Below, one piece after another: positions 25,568 through 34,849 of a DNA stretch of 64,000 bases. The notes below the pieces were generated by a model that was not told where the DNA came from, did not search any database, and saw only the letters and a program-made list of their open reading frames with translations. Origin of the DNA: Actinomycetes bacterium (GTDB lineage: Bacteria > Actinomycetota > Thermoleophilia > BMS3ABIN01); NCBI GenBank assembly GCA_021791195.1, contig JAJYXB010000013.1, forward strand, positions 1 to 64,000, given 5' to 3'. Every line of letters begins with the position of its first letter. The stretch's first letter is position 1. The position numbers and the translations under genes were made by a program.

Positions 25568-27081
25568 TCCCACTCCACCTGTTCCTGCGCCAGTTCGATG
25601 GCGGCAAACAGCGCCCGCGCCTTGTTGGCGGATTCCTCATATTCACGGGCCGGCACGGAATCAGCGACGACGCCGCCGCCAGCCTGCACGTAAGCGTTGC
25701 CGTCCTTGAGGACGATAGTGCGGATGCAGATGCAGGTGTCGAGCTCGCCGTTGAAGCTGAGATAACCGATAGCGCCGGCATACGAGCCGCGTTTGACCGG
25801 CTCCAGCTCGTCGATGATCTGCATGGCGCGGATCTTGGGAGCACCGGAAACGGTGCCGGCGGGAAAGGCCGATTTCAGCGCGTCGGTGGCCTTAAGCCCC
25901 TCCTTCAGCCTGCCCACCACCACCGAGACGATATGCATCACATGCGAGTAATACTCGATCCGCATCAGGTCGACCACCTCGACCGTGCCGGGCTCGCACA
26001 CGCGGCCCAGATCGTTGCGGCCCAGGTCCACCAGCATGATGTGCTCCGCCAGCTCCTTCTCGTCCGCCAGCAGGTCGTCGGCCAGGCGGCGGTCCTCCTC
26101 CGGCGTGGCTCCCCGCGGGCGCGTGCCGGCGATCGGCCGCGTCTCCACCCAGCCGCGGTTGACCTTGATCAGCGGCTCGGGCGAAGAGCCGACCAGAGCG
26201 AAATCAGTGAAATTTATGTAATACATGTATGGCGACGGATTAACCGTGCGCAGGCCGCGGTAGATACCGAACGGCGACACCTGCGTCTCGACCCGGAAGC
26301 GCTGCGACGGCACCACCTGGAAGGCGTCGCCCGCCTTGATGTATTCCCTGATCTTCTCCACCGCCGCCTCGAAACCGGCGCGCTCGAAATTGGAATCGGG
26401 CTCGGCCACGGCGCCGCGCCGGTGGCTGGCAGCCGGCTTGAGCGGCTGCGACAGCAACCGTTTCAGCTCGCGCACGCGGCCGCAGGCGGCATCGTAGGCC
26501 TGCTCCAGGCCGGCGCCATCCTCCACCAGCACGTTGGCCAGCAGCAGGATGGTGTGCTTCAGGTGGTCGAAGATGACGATCGAGTCGGTGACGAGGAAGG
26601 CCATGTCCGGCAGCCCGAGCGTGTCCGGGTTCGGCGGCGGCAGCTCCTCGACCCAGCGCACCAGATCGTAGCCGAACAGGCCGACGGCGCCGCCGATAAA
26701 GGGCGGCAACTGTTCCAGCTCGGGCGCGCGGTAGCGCGAGAGATATTCCCCGACGAAGCCGAACGGATCGTCGCTGGCCACCTCGGTGAGCGCGTCGCGC
26801 TCCTTCACCGTCATCTCGCCGCCGCTGAAACTGATGACCGCCCGTGGATCGCAGCCAAGAAAGGAATAGCGGCCGATGCGTTCGCCCTGCTCCGCGCTTT
26901 CCAGCAGGAAGGAGTTCTCCCTTGCGCCCAGCTTCAGGAACGCGGACACCGGCGTCTCCAAATCGGAGATGAAACTGTGGTACACGGGGATAAGGTTGTA
27001 CTGCTTGCCCAGCGCCCGCACTTCTTCCAGCGAAGGGTGGATATCCAGCCCGGGCCCGGCGGCGGTCCCGGTTACTTCCAT
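25564..27081 (-). CDS. trpE: Anthranilate synthase component I
   Basis: TrpE converts chorismate to anthranilate. The 505-residue protein has the N-terminal regulatory region with [16 protein letters not shown], containing the LLES tryptophan-feedback motif, and the chorismate-binding domain with [20 protein letters not shown] and [17 protein letters not shown]. It overlaps hisIE by 10 nt and trpG by 4 nt. Conservation of LLES suggests normal feedback inhibition by tryptophan. Confidence 0.95.
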   Translation of the reverse strand: MEVTGTAAGPGLDIHPSLEEVRALGKQYNLIPVYHSFISDLETPVSAFLKLGARENSFLLESAEQGERIGRYSFLGCDPRAVISFSGGEMTVKERDALTEVASDDPFGFVGEYLSRYRAPELEQLPPFIGGAVGLFGYDLVRWVEELPPPNPDTLGLPDMAFLVTDSIVIFDHLKHTILLLANVLVEDGAGLEQAYDAACGRVRELKRLLSQPLKPAASHRRGAVAEPDSNFERAGFEAAVEKIREYIKAGDAFQVVPSQRFRVETQVSPFGIYRGLRTVNPSPYMYYINFTDFALVGSSPEPLIKVNRGWVETRPIAGTRPRGATPEEDRRLADDLLADEKELAEHIMLVDLGRNDLGRVCEPGTVEVVDLMRIEYYSHVMHIVSVVVGRLKEGLKATDALKSAFPAGTVSGAPKIRAMQIIDELEPVKRGSYAGAIGYLSFNGELDTCICIRTIVLKDGNAYVQAGGGVVADSVPAREYEESANKARALFAAIELAQEQVEWE

Positions 27082-27701
27082 CGGCCCAGCAACTCCTGCT
27101 CCACCTCGGTGAGAGAAACTCCCTGCCGCGCCAGCAGCACGCCGACGTGGTAAAAGAGATCGGCGGCTTCGTAAATGACCTCATCGCGGTCGCCGCCCTT
27201 GGCCGCGACGATCAGCTCCGCGGACTCCTCGCCGACTTTCTTCAGGATGGCGTCGGTGCCCTTCTCGAACAAGCTGGTAGTGTAGGAGCCCGGCGGCATC
27301 AGGCGCCGGCGCTCGTCGATCAGATCGTAGAGGCGGGCCAGCGTCTCGTAGACAGCAGGCGTCAGCGGCTCGCCGCCGAAGGAACGGTGGAAACAGGTGT
27401 GCTCGCCGGTATGGCAGGCGGGGCCGCGCTGCTCGGCCAGGATCAGCAGCGTATCGATGTCGCAGTCATAGCGGAGCGACCTGACGAACTGGAAGTGGCC
27501 GCTGGTCTCGCCCTTGTTCCACAGCTTCTGGCGCGAGCGGCTCCAGAACCAGGTGCGGCCGGTCTGAATCGTCTTCTGGAGGGATTCCTGATTCATGTAG
27601 GCCAGCATCAGCACCTCGCCCGTGAACCAGTCCTGCACGATCGCCGGAATCAACCCGCGGTCGTCAAAAGTGAGATCGGTTATGGAGATGGGATCGGACA
27701 C
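27072..27701 (-). CDS. hisIE: Bifunctional phosphoribosyl-AMP cyclohydrolase / phosphoribosyl-ATP pyrophosphatase
   Basis: This fused enzyme performs steps two and three of histidine synthesis. Residues 1 to about 115 are HisI, with [30 protein letters not shown] and the zinc motif [12 protein letters not shown]. Residues about 118-209 are HisE, with [30 protein letters not shown]. The start is GTG at 27701. It overlaps trpE, so a histidine step and tryptophan synthesis share a transcript; both draw on PRPP chemistry. Other his genes are not in the window. Confidence 0.95.
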   Translation of the reverse strand: MSDPISITDLTFDDRGLIPAIVQDWFTGEVLMLAYMNQESLQKTIQTGRTWFWSRSRQKLWNKGETSGHFQFVRSLRYDCDIDTLLILAEQRGPACHTGEHTCFHRSFGGEPLTPAVYETLARLYDLIDERRRLMPPGSYTTSLFEKGTDAILKKVGEESAELIVAAKGGDRDEVIYEAADLFYHVGVLLARQGVSLTEVEQELLGRWK

Positions 27702-27726
27702 GGGTTGATTCTACTAAACCCCGTGT
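27698..27726 (-). promoter_or_regulatory. Hairpin over the hisIE start codon
   Basis: On the minus strand ACACGGGGTT and AACCCGTGT flank a 10-nt loop, with one bulged G. The right arm contains the hisIE GTG start, so folding would hide it. On the plus strand the same stem is followed by TTTTT, so it could instead terminate antisense transcripts. Confidence 0.4.
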
Positions 27727-27753
27727 TTTTATGGTAGCTGGAGCGGCCCCGCC

Positions 27754-28035
27754 TCAATCATTCGCAGCCGAAGGAACCTTCACGTAGCCGTCCCTGATCG
27801 CCTGCGTCCGGCAGTGCGGACATATCACCACGGCGCTTCCTCCATCCGCGCTACGGAACAGATCGGTCCTTTCCCCGGTGAGGATGGTCCGGCCGCAACG
27901 GGCGCAGATATCCTGATAGAGCCGGGGTTTGATCTCGCGACGCTTCCCGGACAGAAGCGGCTTCTGATTGAAAGGATCGTTGTCGGCGTCGTAGTTGGAG
28001 ATGTTCTTTTTAAAAAGCGTTCCCAGTCCGATCAT
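27754..28035 (-). CDS. Small zinc-ribbon protein of unknown function
   Basis: The 93-residue protein starts MIGLGTLFKKN. It contains ICARCGRTILTG and VICPHCRTQAI, two CxxC knuckles about 30 residues apart that should bind zinc. No catalytic motif is visible. It is the first gene of the run that leads into hisIE and the trp genes, just downstream (in minus orientation) of the deoC terminator. Start is ATG 28035; GTG 28044 is an alternative. The N-terminal GTLFKK resembles the LFG-K motifs in PilM, possibly by chance. Confidence 0.7.
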   Translation of the reverse strand: MIGLGTLFKKNISNYDADNDPFNQKPLLSGKRREIKPRLYQDICARCGRTILTGERTDLFRSADGGSAVVICPHCRTQAIRDGYVKVPSAAND

Positions 28036-28125
28036 GGCGCACACCCCGCTTTACATCGGCTAACAAGTCCGCATTTCTTGTTCCCGGAAGCATAGAAATT
28101 TAACGTGACCAGGGAAACGGCTCAG

Positions 28126-28150
28126 AAAAAAGGACGCGCCGTGCGCGTCC
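28126..28150 (-). terminator. Rho-independent terminator after deoC
   Basis: On the minus strand an 8-bp perfect stem (GGACGCGC, loop ACG, GCGCGTCC) is followed by TTTTTT. It lies about 40 nt past the deoC stop codon and separates deoC from the zinc-ribbon/his/trp transcript. Confidence 0.9.
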
Positions 28151-28188
28151 CTTCAAAACATTTTCCGGCCGCGGCGGGCCGGGCGCGG

Positions 28189-28890
28189 CTACTCCTTGTG
28201 CTCAGAAAATTCATTCATGATGTCAACCGCGTGGCTGGTGCCCAGCCGGGCGGCGCCGGCGTTGATCATCGTCTCGGCGTCCTCGGAGGTGAGGATGCCC
28301 CCTGAGGCCTTCACGCCCAGGTTCTCGGAAAGCTCGTCGCGCAGCAGCTCGACATCAGCCACCGTGGCGCCCTGCGGCCCGTATCCGGTTGACGTCTTGA
28401 CGAAATCGGCGCCGCCTTCCTCGATCATGCGGCAGGCCAGCTTCTTCAGCTTCTTGTCCAGATAGGCCGTCTCCATGATCACCTTGACAAGCACCAGGCC
28501 CTTGCCGACGTTGACGCTCTTCATCCGCACGGCGCGCACCACCGAGGTGATCTCGTCGCGCACCAGCCGGAAGTTGCCGGAGAGCATGGCGCCGATATTG
28601 ATGACGAACTCCACCTCGTCGGCGCCGGAGCCTACCGCGTTCTCCGCCGCCCGCACCTTGGTGATGGTGGTGTCGCCGCCAAAGGGGAAGGAAACCACCG
28701 TGCACACCTTGACGTCGTGGCTCTTAAGCAGCGTCGCCGCCAGCGGCACATAGCACGGGAAAACTACCACGGCCGCAAAATGGAATTTGCGCGCCTGTTC
28801 GCACAGGCGTTCGATGTCGGTGCGCGTCGCATCCGCCTTCAGCAGCGTATGATCTATGGTCTTTGCCAGTTCCTCGACTCTCAAGGCCAT
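28189..28890 (-). CDS. deoC: Deoxyribose-phosphate aldolase
   Basis: DeoC cleaves 2-deoxyribose 5-phosphate to glyceraldehyde 3-phosphate and acetaldehyde. The 233-residue protein has DHTLLKADAT, EVEFVINIGAML, LVKVIMETAYL (Schiff-base Lys in VKVI), ADFVKTSTGYGPQGAT and VKASGGI. ATG 28890 follows GGAGG at 7 nt. With its own promoter and terminator it forms a single-gene transcript between two long operons. Confidence 0.95.
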   Translation of the reverse strand: MALRVEELAKTIDHTLLKADATRTDIERLCEQARKFHFAAVVVFPCYVPLAATLLKSHDVKVCTVVSFPFGGDTTITKVRAAENAVGSGADEVEFVINIGAMLSGNFRLVRDEITSVVRAVRMKSVNVGKGLVLVKVIMETAYLDKKLKKLACRMIEEGGADFVKTSTGYGPQGATVADVELLRDELSENLGVKASGGILTSEDAETMINAGAARLGTSHAVDIMNEFSEHKE

Positions 28891-28934
28891 CCGTAAAGCC
28901 TCCGGTATTCAGGTTTTGATTTCATGGGTGGAAC

Positions 28935-28943
28935 ATTATATCA
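28935..28943 (-). promoter_or_regulatory. Extended -10 promoter of deoC
   Basis: On the minus strand TGATATAAT gives a perfect TATAAT with the extended TGn element, about 45 nt upstream of the deoC ATG. No good -35 hexamer is visible in the GC-rich DNA above it, as is common for extended -10 promoters. Confidence 0.7.
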
Positions 28944-28991
28944 CAGGGCCCACCGGCGCCACCGCGCGACGCGGCCACATCGCCGCCGCGG

Positions 28992-29912
28992 TCACAACCC
29001 CAGCTCGTCGAGCATACGCTCGTCGTCCCGCCACCTGCGTTTCACCTTCACCTTCAGGTCCAGGAATACGTGACAGCCGAGCAGGGCCTCGATCTCGCCG
29101 CGGGCGCGCTCGCCGATCTCCCTGATCATCTTCCCGCCCTTGCCGATAATGATTCCCTTCTGCGAGTCATGCTCAACCAGGATGACCGCCTCCACATCGA
29201 ACAGGCCGCCCCGCCGGCGCGGCTCCAGGCTCCGCACCTCGACCGCGAGCGCATGCGGCACCTCTTCGCGCGTCAGCCTGACGGCCTGTTCGCGGATGAG
29301 CTCCGCCACCAGCCGCTGCTCCGGTTGATCGGTAATGACATCCTCGGGAAAAAACATCGGTCCCGGCGCCATGCGGTCCACCAGCGCCTGCTTCAGCTCC
29401 ACAAGATTGTCCCCCCGGCTGGCGGAGATGGGAAACAGCTCCGCGCTCGCTCCCAGGGCGGCGGCGGCCTCCAGCTGCGGCAGCACCCGGCTGCCGGCGG
29501 CATCGATCTTGTTGAGCGCCGTGATCACGGGAGTGCCGGCGGCGAATGCGGCGCCGGCCACGAAGCTGTCCCCCGCGCCGATCTTTTCCGCCGCATTCAG
29601 CACCAGGAGGATGAGATCGACCTCCGCCAGCGTCATGTTGACCGTAGCCTGCATCCGCTCAGTCATGCGGTCGCGCGGTTTCTGAAAGCCGGGCAGGTCC
29701 ATCAGCACCAGCTGGAAACCGTCGCCGTTGACCACGCCGGCGATGCGGTTGCGTGTCGTCTGCGGCGTGCCGGAGACAATGGCGACCTTCTGCCCCACCA
29801 GGGCGTTGACCAGCGTCGACTTGCCCACATTCGGCCTGCCGACCACCGCCACAAAGCCTGAGCGGAAGCCGGCAGCGGGAATCATGGCGCCGGTGGCCGG
29901 CGGCTGGCTCAA
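28992..29912 (-). CDS. era: GTPase Era
   Basis: Era helps assemble the 30S ribosomal subunit and binds the 3' end of 16S rRNA. G1 is GRPNVGKSTLVNALVG, G3 region DLPGFQKPRDRM, and G4 is TALNKIDAAG. The C-terminal KH domain has ILVEHDSQKGIIIGKGGKMIREIG. The 306-residue length is normal. It overlaps the GNAT gene by ATGA. It is the last gene of the hemW-to-era run. Confidence 0.96.
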   Translation of the reverse strand: MSQPPATGAMIPAAGFRSGFVAVVGRPNVGKSTLVNALVGQKVAIVSGTPQTTRNRIAGVVNGDGFQLVLMDLPGFQKPRDRMTERMQATVNMTLAEVDLILLVLNAAEKIGAGDSFVAGAAFAAGTPVITALNKIDAAGSRVLPQLEAAAALGASAELFPISASRGDNLVELKQALVDRMAPGPMFFPEDVITDQPEQRLVAELIREQAVRLTREEVPHALAVEVRSLEPRRRGGLFDVEAVILVEHDSQKGIIIGKGGKMIREIGERARGEIEALLGCHVFLDLKVKVKRRWRDDERMLDELGL

Positions 29913-30430
29913 GCCGGGCCGTCCTTCAGCGCGGCGGCCAGCAGCAGCCGGTCGGCGCCCAGGCCATAGAAGTGCGGCATTTCGTCAACCACCCGAAAAC
30001 CCCGGGCGCGGTAGAGCGCCAGCGCCGCGGCGTTGCCGGGATCGACTGTGACCAGGAGCCGCCGGAAACTTCCCTGACCGGCCAGCTGGCCGAGGACGCC
30101 CTGCAGCAGCGCGCCGCCAAGACCGCGGCCGCGAAAACGCTCACGGACGTAGAGGCCGTCCATGTAAAGATCACCCTCCCGGCGGCAGCGGATCACCTGC
30201 GCCGAGGCGACGGTCTCCCCTGCCAGCCTCCCCACAAACAGAAACCCGAAGGCGGCCACCACCGGCAGCTGCCAGCGATCCAGCGCCGCCTCGCCCAGCG
30301 ACTCCCTGCCGTAACGCTCCAGTTCCTCCAGCTCCGCAGGCTCCAGCCGTTCAAGCAGGCTCACTGCCAGACTGCCTGGCTGCGCCGCGTCGATGGCGGC
30401 GCGCCCGAATAAGCGATGTGAGATCCGCAT
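29909..30430 (-). CDS. GNAT family N-acetyltransferase
   Basis: The C-terminal half carries the acetyl-CoA motif RFRGRGLGGALLQG, then VDPGNAAALALYRARGFRVVD, the normal GNAT pattern. The first 60 residues (ERYGRESLGEAALDRWQLP) fit a RimI-like substrate side but do not name the substrate. I start at ATG 30430, 18 nt beyond the dgkA-PAP2 stop; a GTG at 30457 is possible. It is inserted between dgkA and era, where Bacillus has cdd. Confidence 0.8.
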   Translation of the reverse strand: MRISHRLFGRAAIDAAQPGSLAVSLLERLEPAELEELERYGRESLGEAALDRWQLPVVAAFGFLFVGRLAGETVASAQVIRCRREGDLYMDGLYVRERFRGRGLGGALLQGVLGQLAGQGSFRRLLVTVDPGNAAALALYRARGFRVVDEMPHFYGLGADRLLLAAALKDGPA

Positions 30431-30447
30431 AACTCGCGCCCTGAAAG

Positions 30448-31164
30448 TCAATACCACAACTGGAACAGGAATGTCGTCACCAGTATCCCCAGAACAGCCC
30501 CGGCGAAAGCTTCCGCCACCGTATGGATGCCCGACTCCACGCGGCTCTGCGCCACCAGAAAAGCCATCAAGAACGCGAGCATCGAGAGCAGCAGGCCGTG
30601 TTCCAGCTCCAGAGAGGCGGAAACGTAGGTTATGGCGGTCCAGCAGGCAAAGGCGGCGGCGCTGTGGCCCGACGGCATGCCGCCGGAGAACGGCGTGCCG
30701 CGGCGCAGAACCGCCTTGCCCAGCACTGTCAGGAGGATGACCAGCACCAGCGCGATCACCGTCAGATGCGCCGGCGACTGCCGCACGTGGTTGAACAGTT
30801 TCTCTGACGGCTGTTCCAATTTGTCAAAAAATATCAGGTAGGCGACCACCAGCGCGTTCAGCGCCGAGATCAGCACGGCGCCGGCGGCGACATCCTTGGC
30901 GATCTTCGCCGCCGGATCGAAGGAGGTGCCGAAGGTGTCGATTGCCGCCTCAACCGCGGTATTTATCATCTCCGCCACCAGCACGAAGCTGATGGTCACC
31001 AGCAGCACCGCCAGCTCCAGCCGCGAAAGATTGAAGAAGAGGCTGGCGATGATGACGGAAAACGCCACCGCGAAATGGATCTTCATGTTGCGCTGCGTCC
31101 TGAGCGTGTGGACGATGCCCTCAAAGGCCCAGGTGAAGCTTTTCAGCGTGCTGCGTCTATACAT
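30448..31164 (-). CDS. Diacylglycerol/undecaprenol kinase fused to PAP2 phosphatase
   Basis: Residues 1 to about 118 are a DgkA-type membrane kinase (three helices, with EMINTAVEAAID and AKDVAAGAVL). Residues about 135-238 are a PAP2 lipid phosphatase with GMPSGHSAAAF and SRVESGIHTVAEAFAGA, both catalytic motifs. One protein could thus add and remove phosphate on undecaprenol-type lipids used in wall and polysaccharide synthesis. It overlaps ybeY by 8 nt. Such fusions are known in several Gram-positive lineages. Confidence 0.88.
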   Translation of the reverse strand: MYRRSTLKSFTWAFEGIVHTLRTQRNMKIHFAVAFSVIIASLFFNLSRLELAVLLVTISFVLVAEMINTAVEAAIDTFGTSFDPAAKIAKDVAAGAVLISALNALVVAYLIFFDKLEQPSEKLFNHVRQSPAHLTVIALVLVILLTVLGKAVLRRGTPFSGGMPSGHSAAAFACWTAITYVSASLELEHGLLLSMLAFLMAFLVAQSRVESGIHTVAEAFAGAVLGILVTTFLFQLWY

Positions 31165-31633
31165 CTGAAGGTTTCCTCCGCAAACAAAGGTCCCTCACCA
31201 GTTCGGCCTGGCGCGCCTCCATCTCCCCCTGGTCAACCTCGTGGTCCAGCCCCGCCAGATGGAGCATGCCATGCACCAGCAGCAGGCACAATTCATCGTC
31301 CAGGCCGTGGCCGGCGGCGCCTGCCTGACGCTCCGCCACCTGCGGGCAGATGATGATGTCTCCCAGAAGGAGTGGCACATCCGCTGCCGCGGCTGGCGCC
31401 GCATTGCCTCCCTTGCCGGCATCCAGGGGAAAGGTCAGGACATCAGTGGGGCCGGAGTGTCCCATGTGGCCGCGGTTGAGTTCTTCCATCTCTGCCGGCC
31501 CGACATAAGTCACGCCCAGCTCGCCGCTGGCAAAGCCCAGCCGCGCCAGCAGCGCTTCAGCCAGCCGTTTCTGCTGCTGAAGGTCGATCGGCGCGCCGGA
31601 GCGATCCTGCACCAGGACTTCGACGCCGCTCAT
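31157..31633 (-). CDS. ybeY: Endoribonuclease YbeY
   Basis: YbeY is a zinc-dependent RNase of rRNA maturation. The metal motif is VHGMLHLAGLDHE. DVLTFPLD is conserved. An Ala/Gly-rich insertion (GKGGNAAPAAAAD) follows it, lengthening the protein to 158 residues. It overlaps the upstream HD-protein gene by four bases. Confidence 0.94.
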   Translation of the reverse strand: MSGVEVLVQDRSGAPIDLQQQKRLAEALLARLGFASGELGVTYVGPAEMEELNRGHMGHSGPTDVLTFPLDAGKGGNAAPAAAADVPLLLGDIIICPQVAERQAGAAGHGLDDELCLLLVHGMLHLAGLDHEVDQGEMEARQAELVRDLCLRRKPSDV

Positions 31634-33834
31634 TGCCCGCCGCCGGCACCATGCGCCGGCCGCTGCGGCTTGCCGGACCTGGCGCCCGTGCGGGCCCTGG
31701 CGCTGACGGGCAAAGCGCTGCCCTCGCGCGGGCTCGGGTAGGCGATGCGCGTGGCGCTGAAACCGCGCAGGCTTTTCTCGAACACCTGGCGCACCTTGTC
31801 CAGGTCGCCGAATGTCATCTTGCTCTCGCTCAGCTGCCCATCCCGCAGCCGGTGGTCGAAGATGTCCCGGATGACCGTCTTGATGCTTTTCATGGTGGGA
31901 TTCTTCAGCGAACGCACGGCAGCCTCCACCGAATCAGCCAGCATGATAATGGCCGCCTCGCGCGAAGCCGGTTTCTGCCCGGCATAACGGTAAGTCTCCT
32001 CGTCAACCGGCTGCGCCCCGGATGTCTCAATTGCCTTATGGTAAAAATATGCCAGCACAGTCGTGCCGTGATGTTCTTTAATGATGTCAAGGATCTCAGG
32101 CGGCAGGCCCTCATCCCGCGCCAGCCTGACGCCGTCGCGCACGTGCGCGGTGATCGCCAGCTTGGACAGGCCCGGCGTCAACCGGTCATGCGGGTTCTTG
32201 ATATGAAACTGGTTCTCGATGAAATAGTCAGGCCGGTTCAGCTTGCCGATGTCGTGATAATAGGCCCCCACCCGCGCCAGCAGCGGATTGGCGCCGATGG
32301 CCTCCGCCGCCGTCTCGGCGATGTTGCCCATGATGATGCTGTGGTTGTAAGTCCCCGGGGCCTTCATCATCAGTTCCTTCAGCAGCGGCCGTGTCGGATC
32401 GGCCAGCTCCAGCAGTTTCAGCGGCGTCGGCAGGTTAAATACCATCTCGTAGATGGTGATCAGGCCAAGGGTGGCAATCATCGAGAGAAAGCCGTTGCCC
32501 ACTCCCCAGGCCAGCGCCGCGCCGGCGCGCGACCAGGAGCTCTGACCGATCTGGCTGGCGCCGATCGCCGTGACCACCACAACCAGCGAGGCGTAGACGC
32601 CTGCCTTGAGCAGATCGCGCCGCTGCGTGACGTTGGTTACCAGAAATACGCCGGCTATGCCGCCCAGCAGGGCCGTGACGACAAACTGCGGGTCGGAGCC
32701 GCCCACCACGGCCAGGTCGATGCTGGTCAGCACCACCAGAAAAGCTGACAGGCGCGTCTGCAGCATCAGCGTCCCCAGCATCCCCAGCGCCGCCAGCGGC
32801 ACAATCAGGGGTGACAGCGGCGCCTCTACCGAAACCCGCGCTATCCCCGTGAACAGCACCAGCAGCGAAGCGACGATGAACATCAGCGAGCGCGAGCCGC
32901 GTACGCGCTGCTCGAAACGGTTGATGTAAAGCGCCAGGATCAGCACCTCGATCAGCGCCAGCAGGCCGATGCCGGCGAGGGTGCCGAATCTGCCGCCCTG
33001 CTGGGCCAGCCCCAGAGCCTGCAACTCGCCGGCGATGTCCTGCGTCACCACCTGCCCCGGCGTGACGATCGTCTCCCCGTTCTGCACGGTGACCTCGGCA
33101 GGCTGGACCGCCGCCGCGGCCCTGTCCTTGGCCGCCTGGGTCTTTTCCGGACTGAGAACGTTGTTCGGTTTCAAATAAGCGCCGCCGACCTCCGCCGCCG
33201 CCGCAAGCTCCGGCGCCGAGAGTGGTCGCGTGCCGAGCACGGATTTGAGCCGGTCCTTGTCATTGGCCAGCGAATCCTGGGTGACGTTGCCTTCCAGGAT
33301 CAGCTCCTCGCTGCTCAGCACCGCGCTTTTTACCGCGGCCAGGCGGTCAGGCGGCAGCGACGCCAGCGCCGTCAATGAAGCCTGGCTGATCTGTGGCAGC
33401 CCCGGCAGCGCCTGGATCCCCTTGACCGCCTGCGCCGGGTCGTATGGGGTCCCCGCCGCCTGGGCCGCCGCGCGCTCGCTGGTGACGATGCGCGAGACGT
33501 TGTCGAAAAAATCGCCTACGTCATGCGTGACGCCGCGCAGCACCGTAGCATCGAAGGTATAAACGTTGGGGACCGCAGCCGCCGCCTGCTGGCGCTGCCG
33601 GTCGGTCTCGGCCTTGTTCTCGAAGGTGAGCGTCCGCGGCGCGCTGATGTAATCCTGCGCGACATCGCCCGCTTTCAGGTCGTACCGGCCCGGCAGATAG
33701 GCGCTGCCCATCAGCACCCACAAGAGGATGAAGGTGATGCCGGCCAGGGCAATACCGTAGACCTTCAGGTCGATGGCGTTGAAGATGCGGCGCACCGCAA
33801 GGATGGCGCGTCCGAGGCGAGTTGGAGGGTTCAT
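31630..33834 (-). CDS. 7TM-HD family cyclic-dinucleotide phosphodiesterase (PgpH/YqfF-like)
   Basis: The 734-residue protein has one N-terminal helix, a large extracytoplasmic 7TMR-HDED domain (about 50-300), seven membrane helices (about 310-490) and a C-terminal HD domain with TYNHSIIMGNIAETAAE and VGAYYHDIGKLNRPDYF. Known PgpH proteins of this layout hydrolyse c-di-AMP. It is coupled to ybeY and lies 18 nt downstream of phoH, as in Bacillus. It ends in an Arg/Ser-rich tail of about 30 residues. It acts on a different second messenger from the c-di-GMP riboswitch at 46981-47063. Confidence 0.92.
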   Translation of the reverse strand: MNPPTRLGRAILAVRRIFNAIDLKVYGIALAGITFILLWVLMGSAYLPGRYDLKAGDVAQDYISAPRTLTFENKAETDRQRQQAAAAVPNVYTFDATVLRGVTHDVGDFFDNVSRIVTSERAAAQAAGTPYDPAQAVKGIQALPGLPQISQASLTALASLPPDRLAAVKSAVLSSEELILEGNVTQDSLANDKDRLKSVLGTRPLSAPELAAAAEVGGAYLKPNNVLSPEKTQAAKDRAAAAVQPAEVTVQNGETIVTPGQVVTQDIAGELQALGLAQQGGRFGTLAGIGLLALIEVLILALYINRFEQRVRGSRSLMFIVASLLVLFTGIARVSVEAPLSPLIVPLAALGMLGTLMLQTRLSAFLVVLTSIDLAVVGGSDPQFVVTALLGGIAGVFLVTNVTQRRDLLKAGVYASLVVVVTAIGASQIGQSSWSRAGAALAWGVGNGFLSMIATLGLITIYEMVFNLPTPLKLLELADPTRPLLKELMMKAPGTYNHSIIMGNIAETAAEAIGANPLLARVGAYYHDIGKLNRPDYFIENQFHIKNPHDRLTPGLSKLAITAHVRDGVRLARDEGLPPEILDIIKEHHGTTVLAYFYHKAIETSGAQPVDEETYRYAGQKPASREAAIIMLADSVEAAVRSLKNPTMKSIKTVIRDIFDHRLRDGQLSESKMTFGDLDKVRQVFEKSLRGFSATRIAYPSPREGSALPVSARARTGARSGKPQRPAHGAGGGQ

Positions 33835-33852
33835 GAATTAGCCGCCGTTCCG

Positions 33853-34806
33853 CTAGCGCTGCATTCCCGAATAGTTCTTGTAAGCCGCCACGATCTTCTG
33901 CACCAGTTTATGGCGCACGACATCCTTGCTTTCGAAGTTGATGAAAGCGATATCGGCGACTTCCCCGAGGATGTCAACCACCGTAGCCAGACCGGAGAAA
34001 CGGATGTCCGGCAGGTCAACCTGGGTAATGTCGCCGGTGACGACCATCCTGGAGGCAAACCCGAGACGGGTGAGGAACATCTTCATCTGCTCGGGACTGG
34101 TATTCTGCGCCTCGTCCAGGATGATGAAGGAATCGTTGAGCGTGCGCCCGCGCATGAACGCCAGCGGCGCCACCTCGATCGCGCCCTTCTCCATCAGCGA
34201 AGTGAGCCGGTCCGGTTCGATCATGTCGTAGAGCGCATCGAACAGCGGCCGCAGATAGGGATCGACCTTCTCCAGCATCGTCCCGGGCAGAAAGCCGATC
34301 TTCTCGCCCGCCTCCACCGCCGGCCGCGTCAGGATGATGCGGTTCACCTTCTTGCTGAGCAGCTCGCTTACCGCCATCGCCAGCGCCAGATAGGTCTTGC
34401 CGGTACCCGCCGGGCCGATGCCGAAGGTGATGCTGTGGCCCCGGATCGAGTCGATATATTTTTTCTGATTGATCGTCTTGGGTACGATGCGGCGGCCGCG
34501 GTGCTCCCAGACAACCTCGCTGTAGATCTCCGACGGCCGGCCCGCGCCGCCGTCCTCGGCCATCATCGAGCCGACCGAAGCCACGGTCTCGCCGTTGATC
34601 TCGTGCCCGGCCGCGATCAGCTCCACCAGCTCTTCGATCACGGCGCGGCCGCGCTCCACCCCGGCGTCATCGCCCTGCAGCGTGATGACGTTGCCACGGA
34701 TGCCGATATCGCAAGGCAGCCGGTCTTCCAGCTGCTTCAGGGTGGCGTCGTGTTCGCCCGCCAGCTCGGCGACGATAGTGTTTTCGTATTCCAGTGTTGT
34801 TCTCAT
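33853..34806 (-). CDS. phoH: PhoH family ATPase
   Basis: The 317-residue protein has an N-terminal KH-like region (RLPCDIGIRGNVITLQG) and an AAA-type domain with Walker A GPAGTGKTYLALAMA, Walker B FIILDEAQNTSPEQ and TGDITQVDLP. PhoH-like proteins are thought to be RNA-related ATPases or helicases, and the exact role is unsettled. It sits between yqeY and the HD protein in conserved order. Confidence 0.93.
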   Translation of the reverse strand: MRTTLEYENTIVAELAGEHDATLKQLEDRLPCDIGIRGNVITLQGDDAGVERGRAVIEELVELIAAGHEINGETVASVGSMMAEDGGAGRPSEIYSEVVWEHRGRRIVPKTINQKKYIDSIRGHSITFGIGPAGTGKTYLALAMAVSELLSKKVNRIILTRPAVEAGEKIGFLPGTMLEKVDPYLRPLFDALYDMIEPDRLTSLMEKGAIEVAPLAFMRGRTLNDSFIILDEAQNTSPEQMKMFLTRLGFASRMVVTGDITQVDLPDIRFSGLATVVDILGEVADIAFINFESKDVVRHKLVQKIVAAYKNYSGMQR

Positions 34807-34849
34807 CCAAGACGATCTCTTAAGCGCCGGCCGACCAAACGCCGGCTGA

